This document shows positions 7,743 to 18,340 of a DNA stretch of 43,012 nucleotides, piece by piece. The notes beneath the pieces were generated by a model. That model was not told the DNA's origin, did no database searches, and saw only the letters and a program-made list of their open reading frames with translations. Positions within the stretch are counted from its first letter, which is position 1; each line of letters begins with the position of its first letter. Made by a program: the position numbers and the translations under genes. Source of the stretch: a virus. The stretch lies in IMG/VR virus record IMGVR_UViG_3300025671_000136, positions 1 to 43,012 of that record; one strand, given 5' to 3'.

Positions 7743-8433
7743 TGCAGCACTGGCATTATTGTTAGGTGGCAGAGCCTTAGTCAATTCAGCAGCAACTGCA
7801 CAACAGATTGCTTCACAAGCCAAACTGCTAAAAATGCAAGCAGGATTGGTAATGAAGAGTGCAGAGGAATCCAAAGCACTAGCCTATGAGCAAGCAGTTC
7901 TGTACGGCAGAACAGCAGAAGAAAATGCTCGTGCCGCTGAATATGCTGGTGATCAGAATTTGATGTATGAAGAAATTGCAGGAATGCAAAGGATTGGTGG
8001 AATACGTGCCAAGTCTGGATCATCCGGAGCATCTGTCAATGTGGGAACACCAGCTAATCTGCAGATTGCACAAGCACAAGCAAATGCGTTTAACCAACGG
8101 ATGATTAAATACAATACAAAATATGAAGCAGCACGTACCCGTTTGGATGGAGAACAAAAAGCAAACATGACCATACGGCAAGCAGAGATCCAGTATGATC
8201 GTGCAGTAAGAGAGGCAAAGTTTTATGAAACGCAAGCAGCAGAAGTCAGAGCAACCAAAGCACTTGCTACATTGTCTTCTTTATTAGGTGGAGCATCCAG
8301 TGTGCTAAGTGCAATGCCAGCACCACAATCACAACCTTTTGAACCTGCTGTTGCAAGCAATACTTCCAATAACGAATTCATGAGCTGGTACAACAGCAGG
8401 ATGTTTGACTATAACGCTTTAATGGCAAGCTGA
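7732..8433 (+). CDS. Internal virion protein (T7 gp14-like position)
   Basis: 233 residues with a hydrophobic N-terminus (AALALLLGGRALV) followed by long Ala/Glu/Gln-rich helices (EESKALAYEQAVLYGRTAEE and on) and a second hydrophobic stretch (ALATLSSLLGGASSVLSAM). Size, composition and position right after the tail nozzle match gp14-like internal core proteins, which are ejected to help form a channel across the outer membrane. Exact homology cannot be confirmed from sequence alone. The stop overlaps the next start (TGATGG). Confidence 0.7.
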   Translation: MAVSAALALLLGGRALVNSAATAQQIASQAKLLKMQAGLVMKSAEESKALAYEQAVLYGRTAEENARAAEYAGDQNLMYEEIAGMQRIGGIRAKSGSSGASVNVGTPANLQIAQAQANAFNQRMIKYNTKYEAARTRLDGEQKANMTIRQAEIQYDRAVREAKFYETQAAEVRATKALATLSSLLGGASSVLSAMPAPQSQPFEPAVASNTSNNEFMSWYNSRMFDYNALMAS

Positions 8434-11400
8434 TGGCTAAATTACCGTTTGAACGAGCATCACAGATTGTACAGACCAATCGGTTAGGTGCGCCACAAGT
8501 ACCGAAAGCGGCAGCACCTCTGAATGTAATGAATTCGGCAGGAGTACAAGCACGATATCAAGCACTCAGATCCTTTGGAGATGCATTGGGATCATTGGGT
8601 GAAGTGATGGCTGTTCAGATCAATAATGAAAATCGGGAAGCCAAACGTCTACAGTTGATGGACATTCAGAATATGTTTGATCAGTCCGGTCAGCAATTGA
8701 TCAGCGATCTGAATGAAAAGCCACCTCAAGATATTGAGTCTGCACAAGCTATGGTGAATCTAAGCTTGTATGGAGATGTGGCAGGAAAACCAGCTAAGAA
8801 CATTGGTGGTTTGTATGGGGCCATTACCAACAAGTATGGAAATTCTAGAGAGATACAAGAGTTATTTGAAAAAGTAGCGATTGATCAAAGGTTTCGTGCA
8901 AAAGCAGTAGGCATTCAACAGCAACAATATCGACAAACCAATGAATTAAAAGATCGGTATTTTACGCAAACACAGGAGTTGCTAGCCCAAGAAATCACAC
9001 CAGACGTATTGAATCAATTCCCATCCAAAGAAGCTTGGGCAGATCACACAGCAACCCAATTAGAAAATCTAGAAACCGAATTATTCAAAGGTGTAGAAAA
9101 TCAAGCCATTGTCAATAATGTTCGTTCAGACATTATGCGGCATATGTTCGCAACACAAGAAGCTTTAGTCACCAAATGGCAAAGCATTTACAATGAAGAC
9201 CAAGCTGGTCAATTGATTAGAGCAGGTAGAAATCTAAAGGCAGATGCCACACTAACCAATAAAGAAAAGCTAGCAAAGTGGACACACACGGTTAATCAAG
9301 AAGTACAAGCCAACCGAAAAACACCAGCACAAGCAGAAAAATTATTTTTTGATTTTCATCGTGATTTAGATTTGGCATTAGCCAATCAGATGTTGGATCA
9401 GAATCCACAGGAATTGTTGCGTGTGCTTACGTATGAAGGCAATGGCAAAAAACGGACAGAAGAAGGATTTGAATTTGAAACCTTTGACAACACAACAGTT
9501 TCTCAATATCGGGTAAGCGCATCAAAAAAAGTAAATGCTTTGATCAATGCAGAAATCAATTCGGCATTTAGCAGAGCAGACCAGATCATTCAGCAAGCTA
9601 CAATTACGGATGATCATGCAGTTTTGGAAAATGAACTAGTAGAATCAATGGAGGTTTTAGGAAAAGCTTATCCAAATCTTGCTACAGAAATCAATGGAAA
9701 AATTGCTGCATTCGACAAAGCAGTTTTAGTGCGACAAGAACTGAAGAACATTGGAACGTACAGCAAAAAAGATCTTGATCAAAAGATAGAAGAACTAAAG
9801 CCAGATCCGTATGCTGATGACATTGGAACTCCTAATGAATTTTATATGGAGGAAATGCGTCAGTGGAATGTATTTAAGAATGCAGTGGCAGATGTTTATA
9901 AAGTACGGAAAGAAGATCCACGATTTGTCTATGAACAAAGCAGACCGGAATATCAGCAAGAAGAGTTGTATGGAGGAGCATTTTCACAAAACGAAATTGC
10001 AGCAGGACTACGTGAGCAAATGGAATGGGGTGGCATTCATTTTCAGTTTATTAATGAATCGACAAAGCCCAAACAATTCAATCCGGAACGTTTAAATTAT
10101 TTACTCGACAGTGGAAATTATCAGCTATGGTCAAAAGCGACACATCAGAAATTAATTTCCAGAATGAGTCAAATTCAATCCGGAAAAGAACTGGCAGCAT
10201 TTTATGAGCAGATCGCAAGAGACAGTGGAGTCTATGCGCCTTTTGTTTTTAAGATGTTGAAGAATGAAGAAAAGCAACTAGGAATTGGATTTACTCACGG
10301 GGATTATCTGATTACAGAAGTCAGTCAAGATCCGGTAAAAGAAATTCTGTTTAGTGCACAAAGCAATTCCAAAACAAATCGCAACAGTCTCAATAGTATT
10401 TTTATTACACAAGATGGAGATTCTGTTTCGCTCAATGAAATTGAATCTTTAATTTTAAATGACCAATCTTTTATTAGTTTTTATTCTTCATTAGGAGTCA
10501 ACGAAAGAGATCGTGCAGCAAAACAAAAAGAAGTGCTGGACACTACCGTTGATTATTTTCTAGAGAAAGCACGTATTTTTGGAGTAACGATTCCAGAAGG
10601 TGGAAGCCGAAACGAACTTGAGCCAATCCTCAATCAAACAATGGAAGACTTGTTTGATGACAACTATGTATTTATCAACGCTTCTCGATCTGCTTACTTT
10701 TCAGATCATCAGCACACACTAGCCATCAATAAAAAACATTTAGAAGACAAACACACAGAAGAATTTGTAAATGATGCAGTCAACAATTTTGTAGACAATT
10801 GGCTGGAATATACCAAAACCGAACTAGCAGACGATCCAGTTAATCAAAAGTACATTGAATTGTTGCAAGAAGGCAATTGGAGACTAGCACCAGCACCGAA
10901 CAATGATGGGATCATGATGTATGTGCTGGATGAAAAAACCGGAATCTACAATGTGGTTCGCAGGATTGGCCCATACATGACTGCAGAAGATGCGGACAAT
11001 GCTCCACCTGTGATTATTGGATATGACCGAATACGCAACCTGACCGATCAAGAAATCATTGCAGATCGTTCCATGATGGACAGTGTAGTCTATCCATTAG
11101 TCAGAGAACTAAAATCTTATGTAGAACACATCAATCGCAATAAATCTGTATATCCAAGAAAACAAAATCCATCAAACAACACTCTTCCACAAGTTATTGA
11201 AGAACAACCTGCAGAAACTGATCAACCCATCGTGTTGCCACGTGACATGCCAATGGGGAATTTTGTGCGTCCAGAAAGCAAACAGGTAGATCAGTTGATT
11301 GAAAAATCGGTTGCAGAACGTGTAGGCATTTCACCAATTGAAGATCTTGATAAGCAGGTAATGAGTGGTTATGTGGAATCATCTGCTCAAGACAATCCTA

Positions 11401-12005
11401 CAGACTATCCATCTAATCCTATTTATAAAGAAGAAGCAGTAATTCAGCCAATAGAAGCTAAAGCAGAAGCAAAAGCTACTTCACAAGTAATCGATAACAT
11501 TTCACGGGGAGTAGTTGCAGAACCAAAAATTGCTACTTTACCTGCTCCAAAAGAACCTAAACAAAATCTAACTGCAGGAAATGCAGTTATACAAAAGCCA
11601 AAAGTAAATACCCAAAAACGTTTTAAAGAACTTAGGGGTAACTACGAAGCAATGACGGATATTCTCAAGCAAGTTCAGTCACAAATTGAAACGCAGATGC
11701 TGGATGCATCCGGAGCAGATATGGAGTATTTAAAAGATCAGTATGATTTACTTCATCAACATATGGATAGCCTCAACCAATACAACATGTTCTTGGATAA
11801 TATGGTTGGGCCATTGGGCTATACATATACTTATGATATGCAAGTTGACTCACTTGATAGAGCAGATCGTGGATTTAAAAACTTTGCACAAACAATCGTA
11901 TTGTTCCGAAAGAATTTATCTGAATACAAAACAAAGCAAAGACAATCTGCTGTAGATCGACAACCAAATCTTGATCGAATTCAGAATTTACCGTTGATGG
12001 ACTAA
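8433..12005 (+). CDS. Large internal virion (ejection) protein, 1190 aa
   Basis: A very long soluble protein, helical and charged, rich in Gln, Asn and Glu, with no signal peptide or clear transmembrane segment. It occupies the place of T7 gp15. The C-terminal part (about residues 900-1060) is low-complexity Pro/Glu/Ala/Lys-rich, probably a flexible linker, followed by a helical end (EAMTDILKQVQSQIETQMLD). I see no lysozyme or transglycosylase motif. The function as an ejected core protein is inferred from position and size. It overlaps the following gene at TAATGA. Confidence 0.65.
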   Translation: MAKLPFERASQIVQTNRLGAPQVPKAAAPLNVMNSAGVQARYQALRSFGDALGSLGEVMAVQINNENREAKRLQLMDIQNMFDQSGQQLISDLNEKPPQDIESAQAMVNLSLYGDVAGKPAKNIGGLYGAITNKYGNSREIQELFEKVAIDQRFRAKAVGIQQQQYRQTNELKDRYFTQTQELLAQEITPDVLNQFPSKEAWADHTATQLENLETELFKGVENQAIVNNVRSDIMRHMFATQEALVTKWQSIYNEDQAGQLIRAGRNLKADATLTNKEKLAKWTHTVNQEVQANRKTPAQAEKLFFDFHRDLDLALANQMLDQNPQELLRVLTYEGNGKKRTEEGFEFETFDNTTVSQYRVSASKKVNALINAEINSAFSRADQIIQQATITDDHAVLENELVESMEVLGKAYPNLATEINGKIAAFDKAVLVRQELKNIGTYSKKDLDQKIEELKPDPYADDIGTPNEFYMEEMRQWNVFKNAVADVYKVRKEDPRFVYEQSRPEYQQEELYGGAFSQNEIAAGLREQMEWGGIHFQFINESTKPKQFNPERLNYLLDSGNYQLWSKATHQKLISRMSQIQSGKELAAFYEQIARDSGVYAPFVFKMLKNEEKQLGIGFTHGDYLITEVSQDPVKEILFSAQSNSKTNRNSLNSIFITQDGDSVSLNEIESLILNDQSFISFYSSLGVNERDRAAKQKEVLDTTVDYFLEKARIFGVTIPEGGSRNELEPILNQTMEDLFDDNYVFINASRSAYFSDHQHTLAINKKHLEDKHTEEFVNDAVNNFVDNWLEYTKTELADDPVNQKYIELLQEGNWRLAPAPNNDGIMMYVLDEKTGIYNVVRRIGPYMTAEDADNAPPVIIGYDRIRNLTDQEIIADRSMMDSVVYPLVRELKSYVEHINRNKSVYPRKQNPSNNTLPQVIEEQPAETDQPIVLPRDMPMGNFVRPESKQVDQLIEKSVAERVGISPIEDLDKQVMSGYVESSAQDNPTDYPSNPIYKEEAVIQPIEAKAEAKATSQVIDNISRGVVAEPKIATLPAPKEPKQNLTAGNAVIQKPKVNTQKRFKELRGNYEAMTDILKQVQSQIETQMLDASGADMEYLKDQYDLLHQHMDSLNQYNMFLDNMVGPLGYTYTYDMQVDSLDRADRGFKNFAQTIVLFRKNLSEYKTKQRQSAVDRQPNLDRIQNLPLMD

Positions 12006-13885
12006 TGATTTACGATACCTTTCCGGTTAATTATTCCGGTAGACGTACAGAATTTATGACCAATCCAGATCCATCGTGGGGAGATCTGTATATTAATTTT
12101 ATGAAGTCTGGGTTTTCCTCAACAGAAATTGGACTGTATCAATCGTTTCGTGAAAAAGGGAAATACGATAAGAATTCTGTATTTTTTGATGAAGAAGCTT
12201 ATGGGCAAACAGACATTTTAAATAAAGAAAGTTTTCAAGCATCTCCGTTTTTTGATAAGGAAATTGATTTCTATGACGGGATGACCAAAGCAGAACTTCA
12301 GTTGATTCGGGAACGTTTAGATCGTGAACGAGATCTAGCATTGATGATGAACAATGCAGATTCATTACGTGAATGGTCTGCAATTGGATTAGGATTGCTT
12401 ACTGGAAGTTTGCCATCTGTCATGAACTTTATGCCAATCGTCAGAGGATTTAAAGGCTTAGATGCCGCACTAACCTTTGCTAGATTAGGCAAGTATGGCA
12501 ATCGGGCAATCAAAGGTGCAGTAGATGCTGGAATTGCCACCAGCATTATTAATGTACCGTATGCTATGGATCGAAATAACTATCAACTAGATTACGATCT
12601 AAGCGATTACATGATGGACGTAGGCATCGGTTCTATGTTGGGTGGTGGAATTGGAACCGTGTTAGGTGGAATGTATGATGGCAAGATAGCTAGAAGAGCA
12701 GATCTGGATGTATTTGATGAAACTCAACCATTGTTCACATTTAAAAATACAGCAGACCAACCATCTCTAATGGAAACAAGAGCAGGAACTGCAATTCAAC
12801 AAGTAGATCCTGCATCTCGCTATGTAGCTACCAGAACTGCGGCAGCACAGATTGCCAATGAACAACCTGTGGATGTTTCCGGAAACATGCCTGTTTCTGC
12901 TACAGCAAAAGAAATTAATGAGATGGTCAATGATGTAATTCCAAATCAAGCATCTACAACAGAACCACCTGTGGGTACAGCAGAACGTGGCAGAAGAACA
13001 AAGGATGCTAATAACATTTCGGATCCAAATGGAGAGATTGAAATTTTTGATGGATCAGAAACCAATCTAGTTTTGTTGGCAACAGAAGATGGAGTCAAAG
13101 GCGCACAGATTAAACTGATTCCTCTAACAGAAGAAAGTTTTCAGAAGTATTTTGGGAAGGATCGAATCCTATTTCAAAAACAATTGGCCTATGCCCAACG
13201 AGTAGGAAATGAATCCAATAAGAAAATAGATGATTTGGATGGGATTGGTGAAGATGTGTTTACCTACAATGATGGCAGTACGCTTTCCATCAGTTCTATT
13301 AAAAATTCAGATTTACTGGATAGCGATGGATCGATGGCAAAGTACTTAGAATTTGAAGAACAGTACTACGGGACAAATCCGTATCAGCCTACGCACATTC
13401 AGTTGATCAAAAAAGATGGTGAAAAGAATTTTAAATTTTCTGGAATTGCCAGCAAGAAAGTTTTACGAGACTACTACAATAGCAATGGTGTGCGTGATAA
13501 GCGACTGCAGGTAAATAATTTTCAAAACAAGTTTGGTCAGCAGTGGCGCAACACCAAAGCCAATGATAGCAATGCGATTAGTGAATTTGCAGACACCCTA
13601 AAAACTTATCGTTCTCCAATGCAGGTAGATGATCCTGTGATTGATCATCGTGTAGTTCCAGACGCAGATCCAGATCCATTGCCCAATACAAATGTCAATA
13701 ATACTCAGTATCAAAAAACATTGGCAGAACGTGAACTGGAAGCAGACACTGATTTTTATGCATCCAATCCTACGGATGAAGAAATAAAATTTTATGAAAG
13801 TGAAAAGATGATGTTTGAAAATGCAGAAAAGGAAATAGAAGGATTGATTCCGGAAGTAGCAGCATGTGTGAGGAAGAATGGCTAA
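12005..13885 (+). CDS. Internal virion protein with glycine-rich hydrophobic segment, 626 aa
   Basis: The N-terminal part is soluble and helical. Residues about 120-220 hold hydrophobic Gly-rich stretches (SAIGLGLLTGSLPSVMNFMP and VGIGSMLGGGIGTVLGGMYD) that look membrane-active, as in ejection proteins that line a trans-envelope channel. The C-terminal half is soluble with an acidic end. No catalytic domain is recognised. It starts within the TAATG overlap of the previous gene and overlaps the next start by 8 bases, placing it in one translationally coupled late operon. Confidence 0.6.
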   Translation: MIYDTFPVNYSGRRTEFMTNPDPSWGDLYINFMKSGFSSTEIGLYQSFREKGKYDKNSVFFDEEAYGQTDILNKESFQASPFFDKEIDFYDGMTKAELQLIRERLDRERDLALMMNNADSLREWSAIGLGLLTGSLPSVMNFMPIVRGFKGLDAALTFARLGKYGNRAIKGAVDAGIATSIINVPYAMDRNNYQLDYDLSDYMMDVGIGSMLGGGIGTVLGGMYDGKIARRADLDVFDETQPLFTFKNTADQPSLMETRAGTAIQQVDPASRYVATRTAAAQIANEQPVDVSGNMPVSATAKEINEMVNDVIPNQASTTEPPVGTAERGRRTKDANNISDPNGEIEIFDGSETNLVLLATEDGVKGAQIKLIPLTEESFQKYFGKDRILFQKQLAYAQRVGNESNKKIDDLDGIGEDVFTYNDGSTLSISSIKNSDLLDSDGSMAKYLEFEEQYYGTNPYQPTHIQLIKKDGEKNFKFSGIASKKVLRDYYNSNGVRDKRLQVNNFQNKFGQQWRNTKANDSNAISEFADTLKTYRSPMQVDDPVIDHRVVPDADPDPLPNTNVNNTQYQKTLAERELEADTDFYASNPTDEEIKFYESEKMMFENAEKEIEGLIPEVAACVRKNG

Positions 13886-16397
13886 ATTTGATCCCTGTCT
13901 GCAAATCGCAACCAATCACAAGTTTGGGCTATCTGAACAAGAAGCCAAAGACTTGGTAGATGATTTACGAAAGAAAAATGCAGTACTTAAATTAGATTCA
14001 GACTATGAATTAAAATTTAAACGTACTGTGCAGTCAATGACAGATGAGGAGAAACGTGCCATTCAATTTGCAAAAATTGCCCGATTGAACCAGATCAATA
14101 TCAATCGCAACATTGATCAGATGATGAGCAATTCGCCCAATGCCTATGGACGATTCTCTGCGTTTATGGTTCGTCAATCTGGTAGTGCAGAAGAGGGAAT
14201 GCTGGACAGTATTGCCAATCGGCAGTTTGCCAGACGTAGTCAATATGTAGGGGAGATCCTAAAAAGCGTATGGAAATTTAGGGGATTTCTTTCAAAGCCT
14301 ACAATGTTTGGCAGATACGTTTTTGGTAGAGGTTTGTTTGATGAAATAGATTTTCAGAGAGGATTAGTCAAAGAGATGTTTGATGGGATTGGCTCATCTG
14401 GAATTCCTGCCGCAAGAAGAATGGCAGAGAAGGTAATTGAGATCAAACGTCTGTTGGTCAATGAAGCACAGAAGATGGGAGTCAATATTGGCTGGTTAGA
14501 AGATCATGTAACCACACAGTTTCATGATTCTGTAGCAATTCGTGGTGTAGAAAAAAATATTGATGATGCTTTTATTCGTTGGTCAGAAGCAATCTACCCA
14601 TTACTAAATAAAGAAAGAACGTTTAAGAACCCATCGATTTCTGCACCAGACATTATTGATCCAGAACACATTCAATTTTTGCGTAAGGTTTTTGACAATA
14701 TTATTAGTCAGAACCGAACAGTGGAAGAGATCATTCCTACAGATTTTAATGTAGGCAGGAGATCTCTAGCATCTAAAGTGTCACAGCACAGACAACTGCA
14801 TTTTAAAGATGGGGATAGCTGGTTACTCTACAACCGTGACTATGGCCACAGTAATCCGGTAACTGCAATTCTAGCAGGGATTGAACGGTTTAGTGATGAT
14901 GTGGAGTTAATGAAAGCGATGGGGCCGAATCCTCAAGCAACCTTTGACCGAATCATGAAAAAGCTCAATGTCAAAGGAAGAGAATACACAAAATTGGTTT
15001 CTGAGTTTAATCACATCTCTGCTGCTAGTTTTGAAATCCATGATCCAACTTTGCACAAATGGACAACCGGAATTCAAAACGTACAACAAATGGCAAGATT
15101 GGGTGGTGCAGTCATTTCTGCGATGACTGATCCGTTCATCATATCGTTTACCAGATCCTATCATGGTGTGAATTTTTTTAGTTCTTATGCTGGATCACTT
15201 AAACATTTCTACCGGATGGCTACCCGAATGGGTGGAATGGATGCAGTTAAAGAATTTGGGTTATCACTAGGATTAGGACTAGATGGTGTGATTGGCAGTG
15301 CAGCTAGTCGCTATGCTCCTGCTAGATCATTATCACAGGGAATCTCTGCGTGGTCTGATAACTTTTTTAAATGGAATGGACTGAACTGGTGGACAAATGA
15401 ATGGAGACAGGGAGCAGTCTACATGATGGCTCATGATCTCAAGAAAGCAACAGCACTAAATTGGGATCAGCTTGCTCCACGTTATAAGGACATTCTGAAT
15501 AATTATAACATCACAGAAAAAGATTTTGATTTACTGAGAAACGTAACTCCACACAAGTATGGTGATGCAGACCTAATTAGTCCGGAAGCTATTAAAGATT
15601 TTGTTATTCAAAACAATCTTACCGGAAAGTCAGCAAAAGAACTAAATGAGCTATCAGACAAAGTGCGCTTTATGCTGTTAGGTGAGAACACATCTGCCGT
15701 GTTAGCACCTACTGCAAAAGAGTATGCATTTATGGCTAGATTCTTTGGTAGTAAGGATGGCTCAGTCAATGGGACTCCTGCAGCTATGGCCTCAAAACTT
15801 TTTTGGATGTTCCGTTCTTTTGCTCTGACAATGGTCATGCATCAGTTTCCCAGAATTCAGCAAATGGGATTGCCATCCGTATTGCACTTACTGCCAATGG
15901 TTGGCATTGGATACGGAGTCTACAACATAAAAAGCATGATGGCTGGTAGAGAACCGTTCATACCAGAAACCAAAGAAGAATTAGCAGAAGCTGCACTGAT
16001 TGGAATACTACAAAGTGGAATTGGTGGTATCGCTGGAGATGTTATCGGTAAAGATTGGCGTAAATACGGAAACAGTGTAGGTGAATTTGTACTAGGGCCA
16101 GTAGGTTCATCTGCACAAGATATTGGAGAGATCTTACCAGCTATTGGTGAATTTTTATTTAAAGATGGAGATTTTAAAGAAATCCCAGAACAGATGTGGA
16201 ATGCAGTCAGTAATCACGTTCCTTACGGAAATCATTTTGCACTACGTTGGGGAATGGATTATATTGTCGATGGATATATGAGAGAGTTATTAAATCCCGG
16301 TGCTAATCGTAGAATGGAAAAGCGTTTAAAGAAAACAAATAAACAAGATTTTTGGTTACGACCATCAGAGGTTGTACCGTATGGAGCAGGACTATGA
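13878..16397 (+). CDS. Internal virion protein, 839 aa
   Basis: The N-terminus (CLQIATNHKFGLSEQEAKDL and on) and the middle segment (TGIQNVQQMARLGGAVISAM, TDPFIISFTRSYHGVNFFSS, and SAWSDNFFKWNGLNWWTNEW) resemble large internal or ejection proteins of marine BPP-1-like podoviruses. The middle and C-terminal parts have several amphipathic or hydrophobic stretches (FGLSLGLGLDGVIGSAAS, PSVLHLLPMVGIGYGVYNI). No peptidase or lysozyme motif is seen. It ends at an ATGA overlap with the tail fibre gene. Assignment as a virion component rests mainly on context. Confidence 0.65.
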   Translation: MAKFDPCLQIATNHKFGLSEQEAKDLVDDLRKKNAVLKLDSDYELKFKRTVQSMTDEEKRAIQFAKIARLNQININRNIDQMMSNSPNAYGRFSAFMVRQSGSAEEGMLDSIANRQFARRSQYVGEILKSVWKFRGFLSKPTMFGRYVFGRGLFDEIDFQRGLVKEMFDGIGSSGIPAARRMAEKVIEIKRLLVNEAQKMGVNIGWLEDHVTTQFHDSVAIRGVEKNIDDAFIRWSEAIYPLLNKERTFKNPSISAPDIIDPEHIQFLRKVFDNIISQNRTVEEIIPTDFNVGRRSLASKVSQHRQLHFKDGDSWLLYNRDYGHSNPVTAILAGIERFSDDVELMKAMGPNPQATFDRIMKKLNVKGREYTKLVSEFNHISAASFEIHDPTLHKWTTGIQNVQQMARLGGAVISAMTDPFIISFTRSYHGVNFFSSYAGSLKHFYRMATRMGGMDAVKEFGLSLGLGLDGVIGSAASRYAPARSLSQGISAWSDNFFKWNGLNWWTNEWRQGAVYMMAHDLKKATALNWDQLAPRYKDILNNYNITEKDFDLLRNVTPHKYGDADLISPEAIKDFVIQNNLTGKSAKELNELSDKVRFMLLGENTSAVLAPTAKEYAFMARFFGSKDGSVNGTPAAMASKLFWMFRSFALTMVMHQFPRIQQMGLPSVLHLLPMVGIGYGVYNIKSMMAGREPFIPETKEELAEAALIGILQSGIGGIAGDVIGKDWRKYGNSVGEFVLGPVGSSAQDIGEILPAIGEFLFKDGDFKEIPEQMWNAVSNHVPYGNHFALRWGMDYIVDGYMRELLNPGANRRMEKRLKKTNKQDFWLRPSEVVPYGAGL

Positions 16398-18004
16398 CTG
16401 TATCAACTGCTATTAACCAAAACCAATCTATTGGGAATGGTAGTGTTGTCGATTTTACGTTTCAGTTTCCTTATCAGACAACCGGACAAGTAAAAGTATT
16501 TATTGATGGTGCAGAGCAATCAACCAGCAATTACACTATTGCTCCAGCATCCGGACAGAATGGAACAGTTACCTTTAATAGTGCACCTGCAAATGCGGCA
16601 TCTATAACAATCCTACGTCAGACCGATTATCTGCAAGAAACTGATTATCAAAACAATGATGCTTTAGATGCAGAAACTCTAGAGGGGAACTTTGACAAAC
16701 TAACGTATTCTGTATTGCAGTTAAAGGAAAGAGTAGAACGTTCTGTTCGATTTGATGAAACACTGACAGGAAGCAACAACCCAATCATCAATTTGGATAC
16801 AGCAACACGTGCTGGCAAGTTGTTATCTTTTGATGCTAACGGAGCATTTACTGTATCACAAGAGATCGGAGTCTTTCGTGGAGATTATCAAGCAGGAATT
16901 GCCTACAACGCCCGTGATATTGTAAAGGCAAATAACACTAATGCAGCAATTGAAGATAATGTTTATTTCTGCATAGGTGCGGTGACCACCAGTGAAAATA
17001 CAGATTATACCATCCTGCAAAACACAGCAAAATTCAGTTTATTGATTGATGCGGTAGGAGCAAGCTCAGCACAAATTGCTGCAGAAGCTGCCAAAACAGC
17101 AGCAGAATCGGCAAGAGATGATGCACAAACTGCAGAAACCAATGCAGTCGCTGCATATGATAGTTTTGATGATAGGTACTTAGGAGCAAAGTCTTCTGAT
17201 CCTACATTGGATAATGATAATAATAATTTACTAGACGGTGCTTTGTATTTTAATAGCACCAGTAATGTGATGAAGGTTTATGATCTAGGAGGAACTACTT
17301 GGATTTCATTTCCAGATTCTGGTGAAGTTTCTACTGTTGCAGGTATTTCTGCAAATGTGACGACAGTAGCTGGTATTTCTGGAAACGTCACAACCGTTGC
17401 AGGAATTTCAGCCAATGTCAGTACAGTTGCAGGAGTATCATCAGAAATCGCAACGGTTGCAGGAATTAGTTCAGCAGTAAGTTTAGTATCTTCTATTAGT
17501 GCAGACGTAAGTTCTGTTGGAGCAATCACTGCTGATGTGACCTCCGTTGCTGGCATTGGTGCTAACGTCACTTCTGTAGCCACCAACAGTACCAATATTA
17601 ATACAGTAGCTGGTATTAGCAGTAATGTGACTACAGTTGCTGGCATCAGTTCAAATGTATCTACGGTCGCAGGAATCAGTGCAGACATTACTACCGTAGC
17701 AGGTGATACTGTAAATATCGGCACAGTGGCAACCAACATTACTGATGTCAATACGTTTGCAGTCCGTTATCGAATTGGATCTGCAGATCCTACTACTTCA
17801 TTAGATGTGGGTGATTTGTTTTATAATAGCAGTAGTAATCAGTTAAAGGTTTATAACGGAACAGGTTGGGAAGTGGGCGTAGCTGCAGGATCTGGTACAT
17901 TATTGTCTGTTAATAATCTGTCAGATGTTTCCAATGCCGCTACCGCAAGACAGAATTTAGGAGTAACGGATGAAGCTATTTCATTTGCAATTGCTTTAGG
18001 ATAA
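16394..18004 (+). CDS. Tail fibre protein with T7 gp17-like N-terminus and decapeptide repeats
   Basis: 536 residues from the ATG at 16394, chosen because GGAG lies seven bases upstream and MTVSTAINQNQSIGNGSVVD is the usual beginning; an upstream in-frame ATG at 16352 lies inside the previous gene. Residues 1-130 are the T7 gp17-like virion attachment domain (VDFTFQFPYQTTGQVKVFID, ITILRQTDYLQETDY). A short Ala-rich coiled coil follows (AAEAAKTAAESARDDAQTAE), then FDDRYLGAKSSDPTLDN, the decapeptide repeat region (about 312-451), and a C-terminal module repeating the GDLFYNSSSNQLKVYNGTGW motif. Role: receptor-binding fibre or the base on which other appendages sit. Confidence 0.88.
   Translation: MTVSTAINQNQSIGNGSVVDFTFQFPYQTTGQVKVFIDGAEQSTSNYTIAPASGQNGTVTFNSAPANAASITILRQTDYLQETDYQNNDALDAETLEGNFDKLTYSVLQLKERVERSVRFDETLTGSNNPIINLDTATRAGKLLSFDANGAFTVSQEIGVFRGDYQAGIAYNARDIVKANNTNAAIEDNVYFCIGAVTTSENTDYTILQNTAKFSLLIDAVGASSAQIAAEAAKTAAESARDDAQTAETNAVAAYDSFDDRYLGAKSSDPTLDNDNNNLLDGALYFNSTSNVMKVYDLGGTTWISFPDSGEVSTVAGISANVTTVAGISGNVTTVAGISANVSTVAGVSSEIATVAGISSAVSLVSSISADVSSVGAITADVTSVAGIGANVTSVATNSTNINTVAGISSNVTTVAGISSNVSTVAGISADITTVAGDTVNIGTVATNITDVNTFAVRYRIGSADPTTSLDVGDLFYNSSSNQLKVYNGTGWEVGVAAGSGTLLSVNNLSDVSNAATARQNLGVTDEAISFAIALG
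17327..17746 (+). repeat. 14 tandem 30-bp (10-aa) repeats in the tail fibre
   Basis: Fourteen consecutive in-frame decapeptides with consensus V-T-T-V-A-G-I-S-A-N. Variants include VSLVSSISAD and VTSVATNSTN. Periodic Val/Ile and Asn/Asp ends suggest an extended beta or trimeric fibre shaft. The DNA copies have diverged at third positions, so the array is not recently expanded and is not a CRISPR. Confidence 0.9.
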
Positions 18005-18007
18005 CTT

Positions 18008-18340
18008 ATGGCTAATGTCTTTAAAAATGCAGTCAGTGCTTCTATTGGAACATCTTCTTTTGATGTTTACACTGCACCTAGTTCAACCACCAGTACTGTG
18101 ATTGGATGTACAGTATCTAACCGAACAGGTTCAACGATTACTATTGATGCTCAAATCACTGATACTAGTGCTTCTGCAACCGTTTATTTGGTAAAAGCAG
18201 CACCAATTGCTACCGGATCATCGCTTGTGTTGATTGGTGGAGATCAAAAAGTAGTGCTGGAAACAACAGACAAATTAACAATCACCAGTGACACTGCAAC
18301 ATCAGCAGATGTTATTGTATCCGTATTGGAGTCCTCATGA
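18008..18340 (+). CDS. Small beta-rich tail appendage protein, 110 aa
   Basis: Thr/Ser/Val-rich protein (MANVFKNAVSASIGTSSFDV, then TVIGCTVSNRTGSTITIDAQ and SLVLIGGDQKVVLETTDKLT) predicted as a beta sandwich. Similar proteins occur next to tail fibre genes in marine phages. It begins three bases after the fibre stop and its stop overlaps the next start (ATGA). A role as a fibre-associated or capsid-surface protein is inferred from context. Confidence 0.6.
   Translation: MANVFKNAVSASIGTSSFDVYTAPSSTTSTVIGCTVSNRTGSTITIDAQITDTSASATVYLVKAAPIATGSSLVLIGGDQKVVLETTDKLTITSDTATSADVIVSVLESS

Noticed and set aside
13598-13915. 105-aa minus-strand frame
   Set aside because: It is an antisense of the end of the 626-aa virion gene and the start of the next; low-complexity Phe/Cys/Ile content and no ribosome binding site.
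17327-17746. CRISPR-like array of 30-bp repeats
   Set aside because: The repeats are contiguous, in frame, diverged at third positions and have no spacers; they encode tail fibre decapeptides.
17278-17751. 157-aa open frame on the minus strand
   Set aside because: It is the antisense shadow of the tail fibre repeats, with the same periodicity and no start signal.
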